Source: Fimbriimonadaceae bacterium (GTDB taxonomy: Bacteria > Armatimonadota > Fimbriimonadia > Fimbriimonadales > Fimbriimonadaceae). Taken from it: DNA of 64,000 nucleotides. The notes below the pieces were generated by a model, which saw only the letters and a list, made by a program, of their open reading frames with translations, did no database searches and had not been told where the DNA came from. The first letter of the stretch is position 1. Each line of letters starts with the position of its first letter. Positions 33,905 through 42,329 of the stretch are shown piece by piece. Location: positions 2,359,362 to 2,423,361 of the forward strand of contig CP075364.1 of assembly GCA_019454105.1 (NCBI GenBank), written 5' to 3'. Both the position numbers and the translations under genes were made by a program.

Positions 33905-34410
33905 CGCACGGCTTCGATGAAGCGGCTGACCTGGCGACTCATGCGGTCGAGGTGGCGGAAGAACGGCTCATCCACCTGGAGATTTGGCACCTCCCGAACT
34001 CCAATCTTGTGCTGGATTAGGAGCCTTACGAACTCTGTTCCGGTGACAACCCGAATACGGATCGGTTCATGGCTTCCAAGGTGAAACTCGGCCGAGTTGG
34101 TGAGCCCGTGGGTGGAGATGAGGATTCCGTAGTCAGAGCCGGTGCGACGGACTACTCCTGCTAGTTCATCCAGCATGCGAACCCGGACCTCTTGTCCAAC
34201 AAATTTCACCACGGTCTGCACATCGAACAGCCCCACGCGGTCGTCGGCGGTGAACTCATGACCGCCAAGGTAGGTTTTCTCTTTGCGCTCACGGCGACCC
34301 ATGAATTGAATTTGCTTGTATCCAAGCCGGTCCAGCAGTTGCCGGACCAGCAGCATCTGAACATGAAAGGAAGACACGCGAATAACTGAGAGAAGGTCTT
34401 TCTCAAGCAT
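33901..34410 (-). CDS. Mrr-like nuclease-fold protein
   Basis: From ATG 34410 the 169-residue product begins with a helix and LVRQLLDRLGYKQIQF. DDRVGLFDVQTVVKFVGQEV and ELAGVVRRTGSDYGILISTHGLTNSA follow. That order matches Mrr/restriction-endonuclease-like domains (GY; D...VQ-K; gilvt...fs..A). The usual E/QxK is only approximate (QTVVK), so catalysis is uncertain. A TTG start at 34494 would overlap the HTH gene by 74 bases. It could be a type IV-like restriction or replication-linked nuclease. Confidence 0.55.
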   Translation of the reverse strand: MLEKDLLSVIRVSSFHVQMLLVRQLLDRLGYKQIQFMGRRERKEKTYLGGHEFTADDRVGLFDVQTVVKFVGQEVRVRMLDELAGVVRRTGSDYGILISTHGLTNSAEFHLGSHEPIRIRVVTGTEFVRLLIQHKIGVREVPNLQVDEPFFRHLDRMSRQVSRFIEAVR

Positions 34411-34420
34411 GGCAGTGGGA

Positions 34421-34843
34421 TTAGTTCTGAGTTGAGGAGGGAGAGACGCCACAAGGGTGACGAGAACTGACCCACTTGCCAGGTTCAATTCCAACGAATG
34501 AAGGCTTGAGGTCTCCGAACTCGTCGTATGCGTTGTCAGGAAGGCTTGGCTGGCTCCGACTCACGTCGCAGCAGTACGGCGTTGGGAAGCGACCGCCTTC
34601 AGCGATCAGATCACGCGGGTCAACCCGGAATCCGAGTTCTCGCTCAATGGCTTCCGTGATCCGGGTGACGGTCAGGAACGACGGGTTGCCGCCACCTCGC
34701 AGAATTCGGAAGACAGAAGCAGGGTGGACTCCGGCGTCCTGAGAAAGCCGTGAAGGAGCTTTGAATGAATAGCGTTTGGTATGGGCGAGAACATCCGCAA
34801 GGCGAGAAATCGTTTGGTCAAAGTGGTGGGGTGAATGGGTCAT
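34421..34843 (-). CDS. Helix-turn-helix regulator
   Basis: The 140-residue protein has an Xre-like domain near residues 25-75 (APSRLSQDAGVHPASVFRIL, TVTRITEAIERELGFRVDP). A Pro/Ser-rich tail without predicted structure follows. It heads the leftward set leading to the Mrr-like and replication-type genes, so it is a likely controller of element replication. Confidence 0.7.
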   Translation of the reverse strand: MTHSPHHFDQTISRLADVLAHTKRYSFKAPSRLSQDAGVHPASVFRILRGGGNPSFLTVTRITEAIERELGFRVDPRDLIAEGGRFPTPYCCDVSRSQPSLPDNAYDEFGDLKPSFVGIEPGKWVSSRHPCGVSPSSTQN

Positions 34844-35253
34844 GGTGGAAGTCTCGCTCGGGTTGTCTTATTGGCTCACAAATCCTCGCCCGAACGAAAA
34901 CCGAACGCAAGAGCGAGGGTTTTTGCACCTGTGCGAAATGCATTGCAGGAGCGAAAATCATTTCACTCGTGACTCCCAGAGCCGGTTTTCACCCCGGTCA
35001 GACTCCCGGCTAGAGGGGCGGTCAGGTCTAGCCTAGTTGTCTGAACCTGACTTCAGCGGTTCCAATACTCAACCCTCTTGCTTCGCAATCGGTCTTTCTT
35101 GATCCTTCTGCTTTCGTTCACTCTCGTTCAACTCAACCATCAGTTCCAATCTTTCCCGATGGTCAAACCATCGAGGCTCTATCCCGAGCGGGGCCGGTTG
35201 CAGGGATGTTCTGAAATCTGATTGACCTCGCAAGCCAAGAGACCCTAGAGGTC
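34844..35253. other. 410-bp intergenic region
   Basis: No convincing gene is present. The divergent promoters of the HTH gene (leftwards) and radC (rightwards) should lie here. Two near-identical words CCGAACG at 34890-34909 lie inside a stem CCTCGC/GCGAGG that is followed by TTTTT (about 34885-34924). This could be a terminator or regulator site. No repeat array or tRNA was found. Confidence 0.4.
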
Positions 35254-35709
35254 ATGAGAGATGACCTTTCACAACCAGAGTTCCCGGTGGTCCGCGTTCA
35301 GCTCGTTCGCGAGTCGAGCGAGCGACGAGAATCCATTTCGGGACCAGCCAAAGCAGCGAAAGTTGCCGAGCAGTTCCTTGGTCTCTGCGACCGAGAGCAA
35401 CTGATTGTTCTGATGCTCACCGCGAAGAATGACCTGATCGGAGTTCACGTCGCAAGTATCGGCAACCTCACGAGTGCCATTGTTTGCCCAAGGGAAGTAT
35501 TCAAAGCTGCGATCCTGGCAAATGCCTGCTCGATTATCGTGGCGCACAACCACCCTTCCGGTGATCCCGAACCCTCAACGGAGGATCATGAGGTCACAAG
35601 GACGCTCAAAGCCGCTGGAAAGCTTCTTGGGATTCCACTTGAGGATCATATCGTTATCGGAAGTCCAGGCCGGTACGTGAGCTTCAGAGACCTTGGAGAA
35701 CTACCGTGA
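35254..35709 (+). CDS. RadC-like JAB/JAMM domain protein
   Basis: The 151-residue protein consists of the MPN/JAB domain alone, without the helix-hairpin-helix N-terminus of chromosomal RadC. The metal motif is AHNHPSGDPEPSTEDHE, with upstream ICPREVFKAAILANACSII-type core. Short RadC proteins are common on mobile elements. Despite the name, a repair role is not established; a metalloprotease or anti-restriction role has been proposed for relatives. Confidence 0.88.
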   Translation: MRDDLSQPEFPVVRVQLVRESSERRESISGPAKAAKVAEQFLGLCDREQLIVLMLTAKNDLIGVHVASIGNLTSAIVCPREVFKAAILANACSIIVAHNHPSGDPEPSTEDHEVTRTLKAAGKLLGIPLEDHIVIGSPGRYVSFRDLGELP

Positions 35710-35808
35710 CAACCGGGCGAGCACGAGCACAATCGCGAATGCAATTGCGGTGGGTTCCGTGCCGAGGTGCACAGTGCCGATCACGCCAAGTCATTGGCGA
35801 GGAACCAC

Positions 35809-36021
35809 ATGAGCACTACACCTAAGCATGCAGACTTTGAAGTCGAAAACCACGGAACGATCTTCCTTATTCGCCCGACCTCCGAAGCAGGAGAGGATCA
35901 CTTTGCGCAGCTTGATCCGTGGCAGCACACATTCTTCGGAAGGAGCCTCTGTGTTGAACATCGGTTCATTGCCGAGGTGGTGGAGAGGCTTTCTGAGTCC
36001 TACACCATCGCCCAGCCCTAA
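35809..36021 (+). CDS. Small conserved-looking protein
   Basis: From ATG 35809 the 70-residue product reads FEVENHGTIFLIRPTSEAGE and ends near VVERLSESYTIA. It has a compact mixed alpha/beta composition of the kind seen in small proteins encoded near recombinases. Neither signal peptide nor motif is present. A strong hairpin follows its stop codon. Confidence 0.5.
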   Translation: MSTTPKHADFEVENHGTIFLIRPTSEAGEDHFAQLDPWQHTFFGRSLCVEHRFIAEVVERLSESYTIAQP

Positions 36022-36025
36022 CCCA

Positions 36026-36047
36026 GACCCCGCCCGCGCGGGGTCTT
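36026..36047 (+). terminator. Rho-independent-type hairpin
   Basis: GACCCCGC (36026-36033) pairs perfectly with GCGGGGTC (36038-36045) around a CCGC loop and is followed by TT. It separates the radC pair from the recombinase operon. Confidence 0.65.
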
Positions 36048-36054
36048 CCGCCTA

Positions 36055-36234
36055 ATGTGGCTTCCAACCCCGACCGAAACCGGAGTGCGTGAGTTTCAGA
36101 ACGCAGTGAGGTCCCATACGGGCAAAAGTTTCGATACTGTGACGGCAGGAAAAGTCTTCCAGCAAGTCCTTCTCATCTACTTAGTTCAAAGTCATGGCCG
36201 CAGTCATCTATGCTCGAAAATCGAGCGAGTCTGA
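36055..36234 (+). CDS. 59-residue protein overlapping the serine recombinase gene
   Basis: ATG at 36055 opens a frame to TGA at 36232-36234. The peptide (TETGVREFQNAVRSHTGKSF, then TAGKVFQQVLLIYLVQ) has the E-x-x-E-F-x...G-x-x-x...A-x-x-x-x-x-x-L-L-x-L layout of small helical proteins often encoded directly before serine recombinases. It overlaps the recombinase start by 41 bases. The size makes it easy to miss. A role as recombinase partner is only an inference. Confidence 0.5.
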   Translation: MWLPTPTETGVREFQNAVRSHTGKSFDTVTAGKVFQQVLLIYLVQSHGRSHLCSKIERV

Positions 36235-37795
36235 GGATCGCCAAGTTCAGAGCTTGGACGACCAGCTGAAAGTGCTGCGCACATTATCTCTGGAGCAAGG
36301 CGTGAGTCCCCAGATTGAATTTGTCGAGTCAAAGAGCGCCAAAGACCCGTACGCCAGGCCCGAGTTTGAGAGGCTCATCCAAAGTATTGAGAGAGGTGAT
36401 GTTTCCGTCATCTACACATGGGCCCTCAACCGACTCTCACGGAATCCAGTTGATGGAGGACGCATCGCACATCTGCTTCAAACGAGGAGGCTCGCGAGGA
36501 TCGTCACGCCAACCAAGGTCTACGACTCTGAGGATAGCCCGCTCCTGCTCGCTGTTGAAAATGGAATGAGCACAGCCTTCATTCAGGACCTCAGTCGGAA
36601 CGTGAAGAGGGGGCTAGCAAGCAAAGTTGAGAAGGGGTGGGCTCCATGCCGAGCTAAGATTGGTTACCGAAACAACCTCGAAACTCACGAGATCGATATC
36701 GACCCGGAAGCCTTTTCTCTATTGAAGCAGGGTTGGAAGCTCTTCCTCGAAGGGTGGACAGTGGGAGCAATCGAAGATCACCTGCGGAGTCTAGGACTGA
36801 TGCATCGGCAGAAGGGGAAAGCCCCGGTTCCTTTTAGGAGGCATTATTTCTACCGCATCATTGCCGATCCGTTCTATGCCGGACTGTTTCGCTACAAGGG
36901 GGTATTGCATAAGGGTGCCCACCAGGCGATGGTCTCTGAGGCTGAGTTTGCACTTGCTCAGCAAATCATGCGTGGAAAGCCGACTAGGGCTGGTAAGCAT
37001 GCGCCGAGGCGGTTTTTGTTTGGCGGAATCTTCCGGTGTGCCGCCTGTGGATGTGCCATCACGGCGCAGACTAAGCGGAAGTATGCCAAGGACGGAACGA
37101 TCCGAGGGACTTACACCTACTATCACTGCACCGGCTACAAGGGTTGCAAAAAGAAAGCCGTCTCAGAAAAAACTCTGGCGGCAGGCATCCTTCAGCTGGT
37201 TGACTCAATTGCACTCCCATCTTGGATGGCTGACCTCGCCAAGACTGAGGTCGCTCGGCTCATCGAAAAAGACTTGGCGAATCTCTCCAGTAACGCTAGT
37301 TCAATTGAAGCCCGAATCGCCACGTTGGATCGTCGAAGCGACCGACTTCTGCAGGTCTATCTTGATGGAGGGATAGATAAGTCCGAGTACGACCGAGCTA
37401 GGCGCGGATTGCATGAAGAGAAGGCCCGTGAAACTGAAGCTTTGGCGCACCAGACGTCTCACATTGATCGCTGCATGAGCTATCTCGACCAACAGCTTCA
37501 AAAGTGTGTTCGGGCTCACGATTTTAAGGTCACTCCTTCTGAGCTGCTGTTGACCAGCATGGCTCAGACGCTTCGAAGCGAAGTCAAATTTGTTCCTGGT
37601 GGTGTGAAACTCCAGCCAAAAAACGTCCTCGCAGAAATCATTCGTTTCAGACCGCTCATTATTGGCTCTGTGAGCAGAGAAACCAGTGATTCTCGGGCTT
37701 CAAATTCCGATTGGCAGGCATTTTGCGAGCATTTGCACACTCTCGCACGGATGCAGGCGGACGTTTGCCAGAAGTCGCACGTGGTGCGAGGCTGA
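36194..37795 (+). CDS. Large serine recombinase
   Basis: The 533-residue protein has an N-terminal resolvase domain with nucleophile S10 (IYARKSSESEDRQ). A recombinase domain follows from about residue 150 (GYRNNLETHEIDIDPEAF). A zinc ribbon with FRCAACGCAIT and YYHCTGYKGCKKK is next, and then a coiled-coil segment. It is a full-length phiC31/transposon-type integrase. The element already has a tyrosine integrase, so this gene may mark a smaller element nested inside. I found no flanking attachment repeats to prove that. Confidence 0.93.
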   Translation: MAAVIYARKSSESEDRQVQSLDDQLKVLRTLSLEQGVSPQIEFVESKSAKDPYARPEFERLIQSIERGDVSVIYTWALNRLSRNPVDGGRIAHLLQTRRLARIVTPTKVYDSEDSPLLLAVENGMSTAFIQDLSRNVKRGLASKVEKGWAPCRAKIGYRNNLETHEIDIDPEAFSLLKQGWKLFLEGWTVGAIEDHLRSLGLMHRQKGKAPVPFRRHYFYRIIADPFYAGLFRYKGVLHKGAHQAMVSEAEFALAQQIMRGKPTRAGKHAPRRFLFGGIFRCAACGCAITAQTKRKYAKDGTIRGTYTYYHCTGYKGCKKKAVSEKTLAAGILQLVDSIALPSWMADLAKTEVARLIEKDLANLSSNASSIEARIATLDRRSDRLLQVYLDGGIDKSEYDRARRGLHEEKARETEALAHQTSHIDRCMSYLDQQLQKCVRAHDFKVTPSELLLTSMAQTLRSEVKFVPGGVKLQPKNVLAEIIRFRPLIIGSVSRETSDSRASNSDWQAFCEHLHTLARMQADVCQKSHVVRG

Positions 37796-39106
37796 TTGGA
37801 CCTGGATTGCTCAATAGTATTCTTCGATGAAAACAGCTTGTCTGGTAATCTCGATGAACGGGTGGCATTGTTGCGGCGCGGCCAAATCAATCTACAACGG
37901 AGAGGCCGTCCGATGATTGGGCCAAAGGCCGTCGCCGAACTCCTGGACCGAGATAGGTTGTACGTTCGACTAACTCGCGACTTCGGGACCGACTTCCACT
38001 ACACCTATCTGGATGAGCTGGAGCCGCTTCTTCAGATGGAGTTTCGGCTGAGCAAAGGGCGTCAATACTTGCGCGGAGACTCAGCCACAGCACTGAGCCA
38101 CGGCAAACTGTTATCACTGGTAGATTCATGTGGCAACGAAGTTGCTGATCACTCAGTTTTAAGGAGGTTTCGCATGGAGTCGCCTAGAGAGGGTGAGGTG
38201 GCACCGTGGTTTGGACCTCTTGAAATCACGTTCACTCTGCGGGATCGTCGGATGTTCAGGAATGACGTGTACCGAGCAACGTTTTTGTGTCCAGCAGAAT
38301 TTGGCTACATTTTCTACTCAAGGTTTGTATCGAAGAAGATGTCCGAGCATCTTGAGAAGTTGCCGTATGGCTATGTGCATGCTCATCACGTCGCTCCGTA
38401 CTTCTTGATCGACCAAATACTATCGTCATTCTCGGCCCTGCTCATCAAGGTCGATTTTGCCGAAGGATACAGCCTCAAGTATGTCCTGGAGCGAATTGAA
38501 ACCTACTTAGCTCGGCAGTTTGTCTCTATGAGTCTTCTCGCCTCGTTCACCACCGATCGCGAGCAGGTAGCAAGGCGTCTGTACGGGATCAGTGACCGCC
38601 TTCATATAGCCGTCGCTTCGATTGCCAAAACCCTGGTAGATGCAGCACTTGAGGGAAACGCTTACGCCCGAGACTTCGTGGTTTCTGAAGTTTGGAGGCT
38701 CTTTCCAGAGGACACGCCGCCACCTTCGAAGAAGCCATACTTTCCAATTCTCGATGCCTCCGCTAGTCAAGCGAGCAAGGCTGGGCAACCAACCTCTAAA
38801 GCTGATACTCAAGCTAAGGCAGAGCAAGGTGAACGAGAGAAAATTGACCGTGCAGATGACGCCAACGAAACTTTTCGGATTTCAATTTCAGCGATTACTT
38901 CAGCGCTAAACAGGACATTTCCATCTATGGAACCCCTTGCTGCAACAAACATGCTAAAGACGTCCTCGGAAGAGGACGAATCTACCAAGAGCAGCATTTC
39001 CATGCTACTGAAGCGGACAGTTCCATCCAGCGCCGAGACAACTCACCGATGGTGCGTAGAGCTTTTACCCAAGGCTCTTGCCTTGATCGCTCAGCAAGGC
39101 AAATAG
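37796..39106 (+). CDS. Unrecognised 436-residue protein
   Basis: A TTG directly after the recombinase stop begins the frame; the next methionine is residue 40. Residues 1-320 look globular and mixed (ITFTLRDRRMFRNDVYRATFL; YVHAHHVAPYFLIDQIL). The last 110 are Ser/Thr/Lys-rich with a helical end. No catalytic motif is obvious. The HAHH cluster could bind metal. Zero spacing suggests co-translation with the recombinase, so it may be a recombination partner or cargo. Confidence 0.55.
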   Translation: MDLDCSIVFFDENSLSGNLDERVALLRRGQINLQRRGRPMIGPKAVAELLDRDRLYVRLTRDFGTDFHYTYLDELEPLLQMEFRLSKGRQYLRGDSATALSHGKLLSLVDSCGNEVADHSVLRRFRMESPREGEVAPWFGPLEITFTLRDRRMFRNDVYRATFLCPAEFGYIFYSRFVSKKMSEHLEKLPYGYVHAHHVAPYFLIDQILSSFSALLIKVDFAEGYSLKYVLERIETYLARQFVSMSLLASFTTDREQVARRLYGISDRLHIAVASIAKTLVDAALEGNAYARDFVVSEVWRLFPEDTPPPSKKPYFPILDASASQASKAGQPTSKADTQAKAEQGEREKIDRADDANETFRISISAITSALNRTFPSMEPLAATNMLKTSSEEDESTKSSISMLLKRTVPSSAETTHRWCVELLPKALALIAQQGK

Positions 39107-39246
39107 GGGATAGCTATCGCACACATGACCCTGTCTTTGCGCAGTCGGCAGTGATGGCAGACGATCACTCCGAGGGTGCGGACGTTCGAGTTCTCCCGCC
39201 CTCATGAGATGAGCATGGAAACTAGAAGCAAGACGGGAGGCGGTGT

Positions 39247-40110
39247 ATGAGCCGCCTGTACGAGACCGTCACCGAGAAAATTATAGAGTCACTTAGGCGT
39301 GGGGTCGTGCCTTGGCGAAAGCCTTGGAAAGATGCCCACGCTTTACCGATCAACGTTGCTAGTGGCAAGGCGTACCGAGGAATCAACGTGTTCCTCCTTG
39401 GCCTCACACCCTACACAGACCATCGCTGGCTCACGTTCAAGCAGGTTGGGGAGCGAGGCGGCAAGGTCAGGCAGGGCGAGAAAGGCACCCTCGTGGTGTT
39501 CTGGAAGCAACTGGAGTTTGAAGAAATCGATGAGAGCACTGGAGAGGTCTGCAAGCGTCGGACTCCGATGCTTCGGTACTTCACGGTGTTCAACGTCGAA
39601 CAGGTCGAAGGCATCGAGTTCGCCTCCGTCTACGTGGGGCAGCCACTTGAAGAGTCGCAGAGGCAAGAGCGAGCCGAGTTACTGGTTGCGGGTATGCCAA
39701 GCCCGCCAGCTATACACAGCAAGGCGCGGTCGGCGTACTACGTCCCGAAGGAAGACGCGGTCTATATGCCCTCATTCGAGAGGTTCGAGTCACCCGACCA
39801 CTACTATGGAACGCTCTTTCACGAGCTAGCCCATGCCAGCGGTCACGAGAAGCGACTGAACCGCAAGGGCGTAACCGAGGTCGTGCGCTTTGGCTCGAAC
39901 GACTACTCCCGTGAAGAGCTAGTTGCCGAGCTCACAAGTGCGTTCTGTTGCGCTACGGTCGGGCTCGACAATTCATTGACCGAGGATTCAGCCAGCTATA
40001 TCAGCGGATGGCTCAGTGTCCTGGGAGACGACCCAAAAGCCGTGGTGATCGCCGCTGCTCAGGCTCAGAAAGCCGCCGATTACATCCGAGGAGTCACCTA
40101 CGACTCCTAA
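39247..40110 (+). CDS. ArdC-like antirestriction protein
   Basis: An N-terminal ssDNA-binding domain of the ArdC/DUF1738 type (LRRGVVPWRKPW, AYRGINVFLL, GEKGTLVVFW) precedes a zincin-like domain with H192-E-x-x-H196 (FHELAHASGHEKRLNRKG) and a downstream acidic helix (REELVAELTSAF). ArdC proteins protect incoming single-stranded plasmid DNA from restriction, so this fits a mobilizable element. At 287 residues it is full length. It is followed by a clear terminator. Confidence 0.9.
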   Translation: MSRLYETVTEKIIESLRRGVVPWRKPWKDAHALPINVASGKAYRGINVFLLGLTPYTDHRWLTFKQVGERGGKVRQGEKGTLVVFWKQLEFEEIDESTGEVCKRRTPMLRYFTVFNVEQVEGIEFASVYVGQPLEESQRQERAELLVAGMPSPPAIHSKARSAYYVPKEDAVYMPSFERFESPDHYYGTLFHELAHASGHEKRLNRKGVTEVVRFGSNDYSREELVAELTSAFCCATVGLDNSLTEDSASYISGWLSVLGDDPKAVVIAAAQAQKAADYIRGVTYDS

Positions 40111-40124
40111 CGACACCCCACCAA

Positions 40125-40149
40125 ACCCCGCACCACCAGCGGGGTCTTT
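40125..40149. terminator. Terminator after the ArdC-like gene
   Basis: ACCCCGC (40125-40131) pairs with GCGGGGT (40139-40145) around ACCACCA, followed by CTTTT. On the other strand the stem is preceded by the stop of the small zinc-ribbon gene, so it may work in both directions. Confidence 0.75.
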
Positions 40150-40419
40150 TCAGAGTATCCAGATGGCCAGTGAGACAAGCCCGACAACCACAGTCGCCGT
40201 AAGAAACAGGTGAAGTTCAAGAAGCTCTTTCTGCCTTGCTCGGTGCTCCTGAAATGCCGCACACGAGTGACAAACCACCCGCATTCCGTACTGGCTCTGA
40301 ACGAAGCGTGCCCGCTCCGAGCCATGTTTCTTCTTCTCGACCTCGCCAATGCGAACCCGCCGTCGAAGCGGACGGTCTTCAACGGGAATCAGCTTGGAGC
40401 AGAGGTAGCAACGGGGCAT
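40150..40419 (-). CDS. Small zinc-ribbon membrane protein
   Basis: From ATG 40419 the 89-residue product has two CxxC knuckles (RCYLCSKLIP and VVCHSCAAF) 40 residues apart. It ends with a C-terminal membrane helix (LFLTATVVVGLVSLAIWIL). This is a tail-anchored zinc-ribbon architecture. It shares the terminator with the ArdC-like gene. No function can be named. Confidence 0.6.
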   Translation of the reverse strand: MPRCYLCSKLIPVEDRPLRRRVRIGEVEKKKHGSERARFVQSQYGMRVVCHSCAAFQEHRARQKELLELHLFLTATVVVGLVSLAIWIL

Positions 40420-40634
40420 GACTTTCAGGAACCACATAGCATGATTGGGCTCGCCACAATTGCCATTTGTAAGCGAGCGTCACTTCAACTTCAAACGGTA
40501 ACATTATCGAGTAAATCAGGCGCGTTTGCCTGCTGCGATAATTTTCGCCCTTGAATGGCATTTTAGCAGCGATACAGAAGCAACCCGCTTAGTTTCTACA
40601 AGCAAATATTCGAAATCTGATACCAAAACTTGCT

Positions 40635-40943
40635 ATGCTTCACACGATGAACACCTGGCGAATTGCGATTGTTCTTTGCCTGCTTCTAGCATGTCGGTGT
40701 GTATTAATTGGTCAGCGCCATGAAGATTCAAAACACTGTGGAACAAGTTCTTTCGCGCAGTATTTTGCAAATCCTGACTCTTTGCCTCAGGCCATTCCAG
40801 CGATTGCGCCATCATTCTATGGGTTAAAGAAAACGATCGTTCAATCGGATATTTTCATAGTTTCGATCATAAGAGTTTTCGTTTTGCCGCTACACGTTGC
40901 GCAGGTTTCGAACGGGCGATTACAAAGAACCACTTACGGTTAG
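40635..40943 (+). CDS. Possible small exported protein in an AT-rich gap
   Basis: The 575-bp gap between 40420 and 40994 is AT-rich and contains one plausible frame of 102 codons. Its N-terminus is hydrophobic (WRIAIVLCLLLACRC), like an export signal. The rest has no recognised motif. Base composition makes chance frames more likely here. I see no other gene, repeat array or RNA in this gap. Confidence 0.35.
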   Translation: MLHTMNTWRIAIVLCLLLACRCVLIGQRHEDSKHCGTSSFAQYFANPDSLPQAIPAIAPSFYGLKKTIVQSDIFIVSIIRVFVLPLHVAQVSNGRLQRTTYG

Positions 40944-40994
40944 AGAGTGCAAAGTGTCCATTTATTCAATCTAATTTTGATCAAATCCACTTAA

Positions 40995-41579
40995 ATGAAA
41001 ACTATTCACGTACTTCTATTTTCAATGTTGACCATTGCAGTAATCGGAATTGCGGGATTTGCAATTCGAAACGGAACAAAGATTGAAGGCGCTCGAAACG
41101 ATAATACGAAGCTGGTCGCGTCAGAAAGAGATTTCATTTTGGGAATGGTTCCGCATCACGAAGAGGCGGTCACAACCTCCAACGATATCTTGAAAATCGC
41201 CCAAGACACGGAGATTCGTGATTTTGCGAAAGGCGTTGTTACCGCTCAGGAATCAGAGATTACGGAGATGAAATCTTGGTACACGTCTTGGTACGGTGAG
41301 GATTTTAAGGATGATGGCAGGTACAAGCCAATGATGAGATCAATCGCTGGCCTTAGCGCTGAAGAAGCACAGGCAAGATACGTCGAAGACATGATCGGTC
41401 ACCATGAGCACGCTGTTCTGATGGCAAAAGAACTCAGTTCGTTTGCTGAAAAAGCAGAGTTGAAGTCTCTCGCCGCAGATATCATTCGCGCTCAAGAACA
41501 GGAGATTACTTTTCTGAAAACCTGGCTGAAGGACAAGTACGGTCAGACTGCTAAGCCGGTGGATCATTCGATGCACTAA
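40995..41579 (+). CDS. DUF305-family secreted protein
   Basis: After a membrane or signal segment (VLLFSMLTIAVIGIAGFAI) the 194-residue product has two DUF305 repeats, each with a metal-ligand-like His pair: ILGMVPHHEEAV and MIGHHEHAVLMA. DUF305 proteins are common in copper-resistance loci and probably bind metal in the periplasm. The gene ends in a strong terminator, so it is a separate unit from the copper operon that follows. Confidence 0.88.
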   Translation: MKTIHVLLFSMLTIAVIGIAGFAIRNGTKIEGARNDNTKLVASERDFILGMVPHHEEAVTTSNDILKIAQDTEIRDFAKGVVTAQESEITEMKSWYTSWYGEDFKDDGRYKPMMRSIAGLSAEEAQARYVEDMIGHHEHAVLMAKELSSFAEKAELKSLAADIIRAQEQEITFLKTWLKDKYGQTAKPVDHSMH

Positions 41580-41601
41580 AAGGCTATCTACGATCTGAAT
41601 C

Positions 41602-41635
41602 AAGAGGGTTGAGGATGTCTTCTCAACCCTCTTTT
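41602..41635 (+). terminator. Strong terminator after the DUF305 gene
   Basis: Perfect 12-bp arms AAGAGGGTTGAG (41602-41613) and CTCAACCCTCTT (41622-41633) with an 8-nt loop are followed by TT. It insulates the DUF305 gene from the copper operon. Confidence 0.8.
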
Positions 41636-41747
41636 CGTCTTGCGTAGGAAAAGCTGGGTGTAGGAGTTTTCAGAGCCTAAGCGAGAATCCGTGAGCGAAC
41701 GCCATGAGTTCGGGAACTTTTCGAGGGTATCATGCATTCCTATTCTC

Positions 41748-42248
41748 ATGCGAGGTCGCGGAGCACTGATTCAGTTCACGATTGCTCTCGTGCTGTTCTT
41801 GGCTCAAGTGCCGTCCAGTGCGCTCGCCGGGCTATTCCTCGATCACAAAGATTGTGCGATGCCGTGCTGCTCGGGCACAACAGCTCCTGCTCCTAAGAAG
41901 CCGGTTGCCTGCCATTTAGACTCAAATAAGGCATCATCGGTGGCTGTTGACCGCTGTCACGGGAAGACAAAACCGTCCGAAAACCGGCTCTTGGAAACAA
42001 CGAAGCAATGCGACTGCAGTATTTCGGCTCCCTCGGATTCGAGTAGCCAGGCTCCAGTCATTGCTCCGTCGAGTTCATCGATCCAGATTCAATTTTTTGA
42101 TGCCGTCCTTCCTTCAGACCCGGTTCGATTTGACTGGTCCTTGGTCGATGTGACGGTCTCGGGCCACTTTGGCTCCGATTCTGGCCCTCCAACCCAAGGG
42201 CCTCATTGCGTCTGGTTGGGCCGTGCCCCGCCTGTGTTCCTTGCCTAA
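41748..42248 (+). CDS. Cys-rich secreted protein
   Basis: From ATG 41748 the signal peptide is FTIALVLFLAQVPSSALA. The mature part of about 140 residues has cysteines in DCAMPCCSG, VACHL, DRCHG and QCDCS. A Ser-rich linker follows, and a C-terminus ending WLGRAPPVFLA. The general build (early Cys cluster, RAPP end) resembles the protein at 59041 and recalls DUF2946/CopL-type metal-operon proteins, but I cannot assign it firmly. It probably binds copper outside the membrane and heads the copper operon. Confidence 0.6.
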   Translation: MRGRGALIQFTIALVLFLAQVPSSALAGLFLDHKDCAMPCCSGTTAPAPKKPVACHLDSNKASSVAVDRCHGKTKPSENRLLETTKQCDCSISAPSDSSSQAPVIAPSSSSIQIQFFDAVLPSDPVRFDWSLVDVTVSGHFGSDSGPPTQGPHCVWLGRAPPVFLA

Positions 42249-42329
42249 CGTACCAGCTGCCGACCGTCGGTCATCGCGGCTGTTCGTCGTTTGACGCAAG
42301 TCCATTCCCCTTAGAACACAGGAAAATCA

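Noticed and set aside
39153-39206. 17-codon frame before the ArdC-like gene
   Set aside because: It is too short to separate from chance, with no coupling or motif evidence.
36048-39246. Attachment-site repeats for a nested serine-recombinase element
   Set aside because: I looked on both sides and found no convincing direct or inverted repeat.
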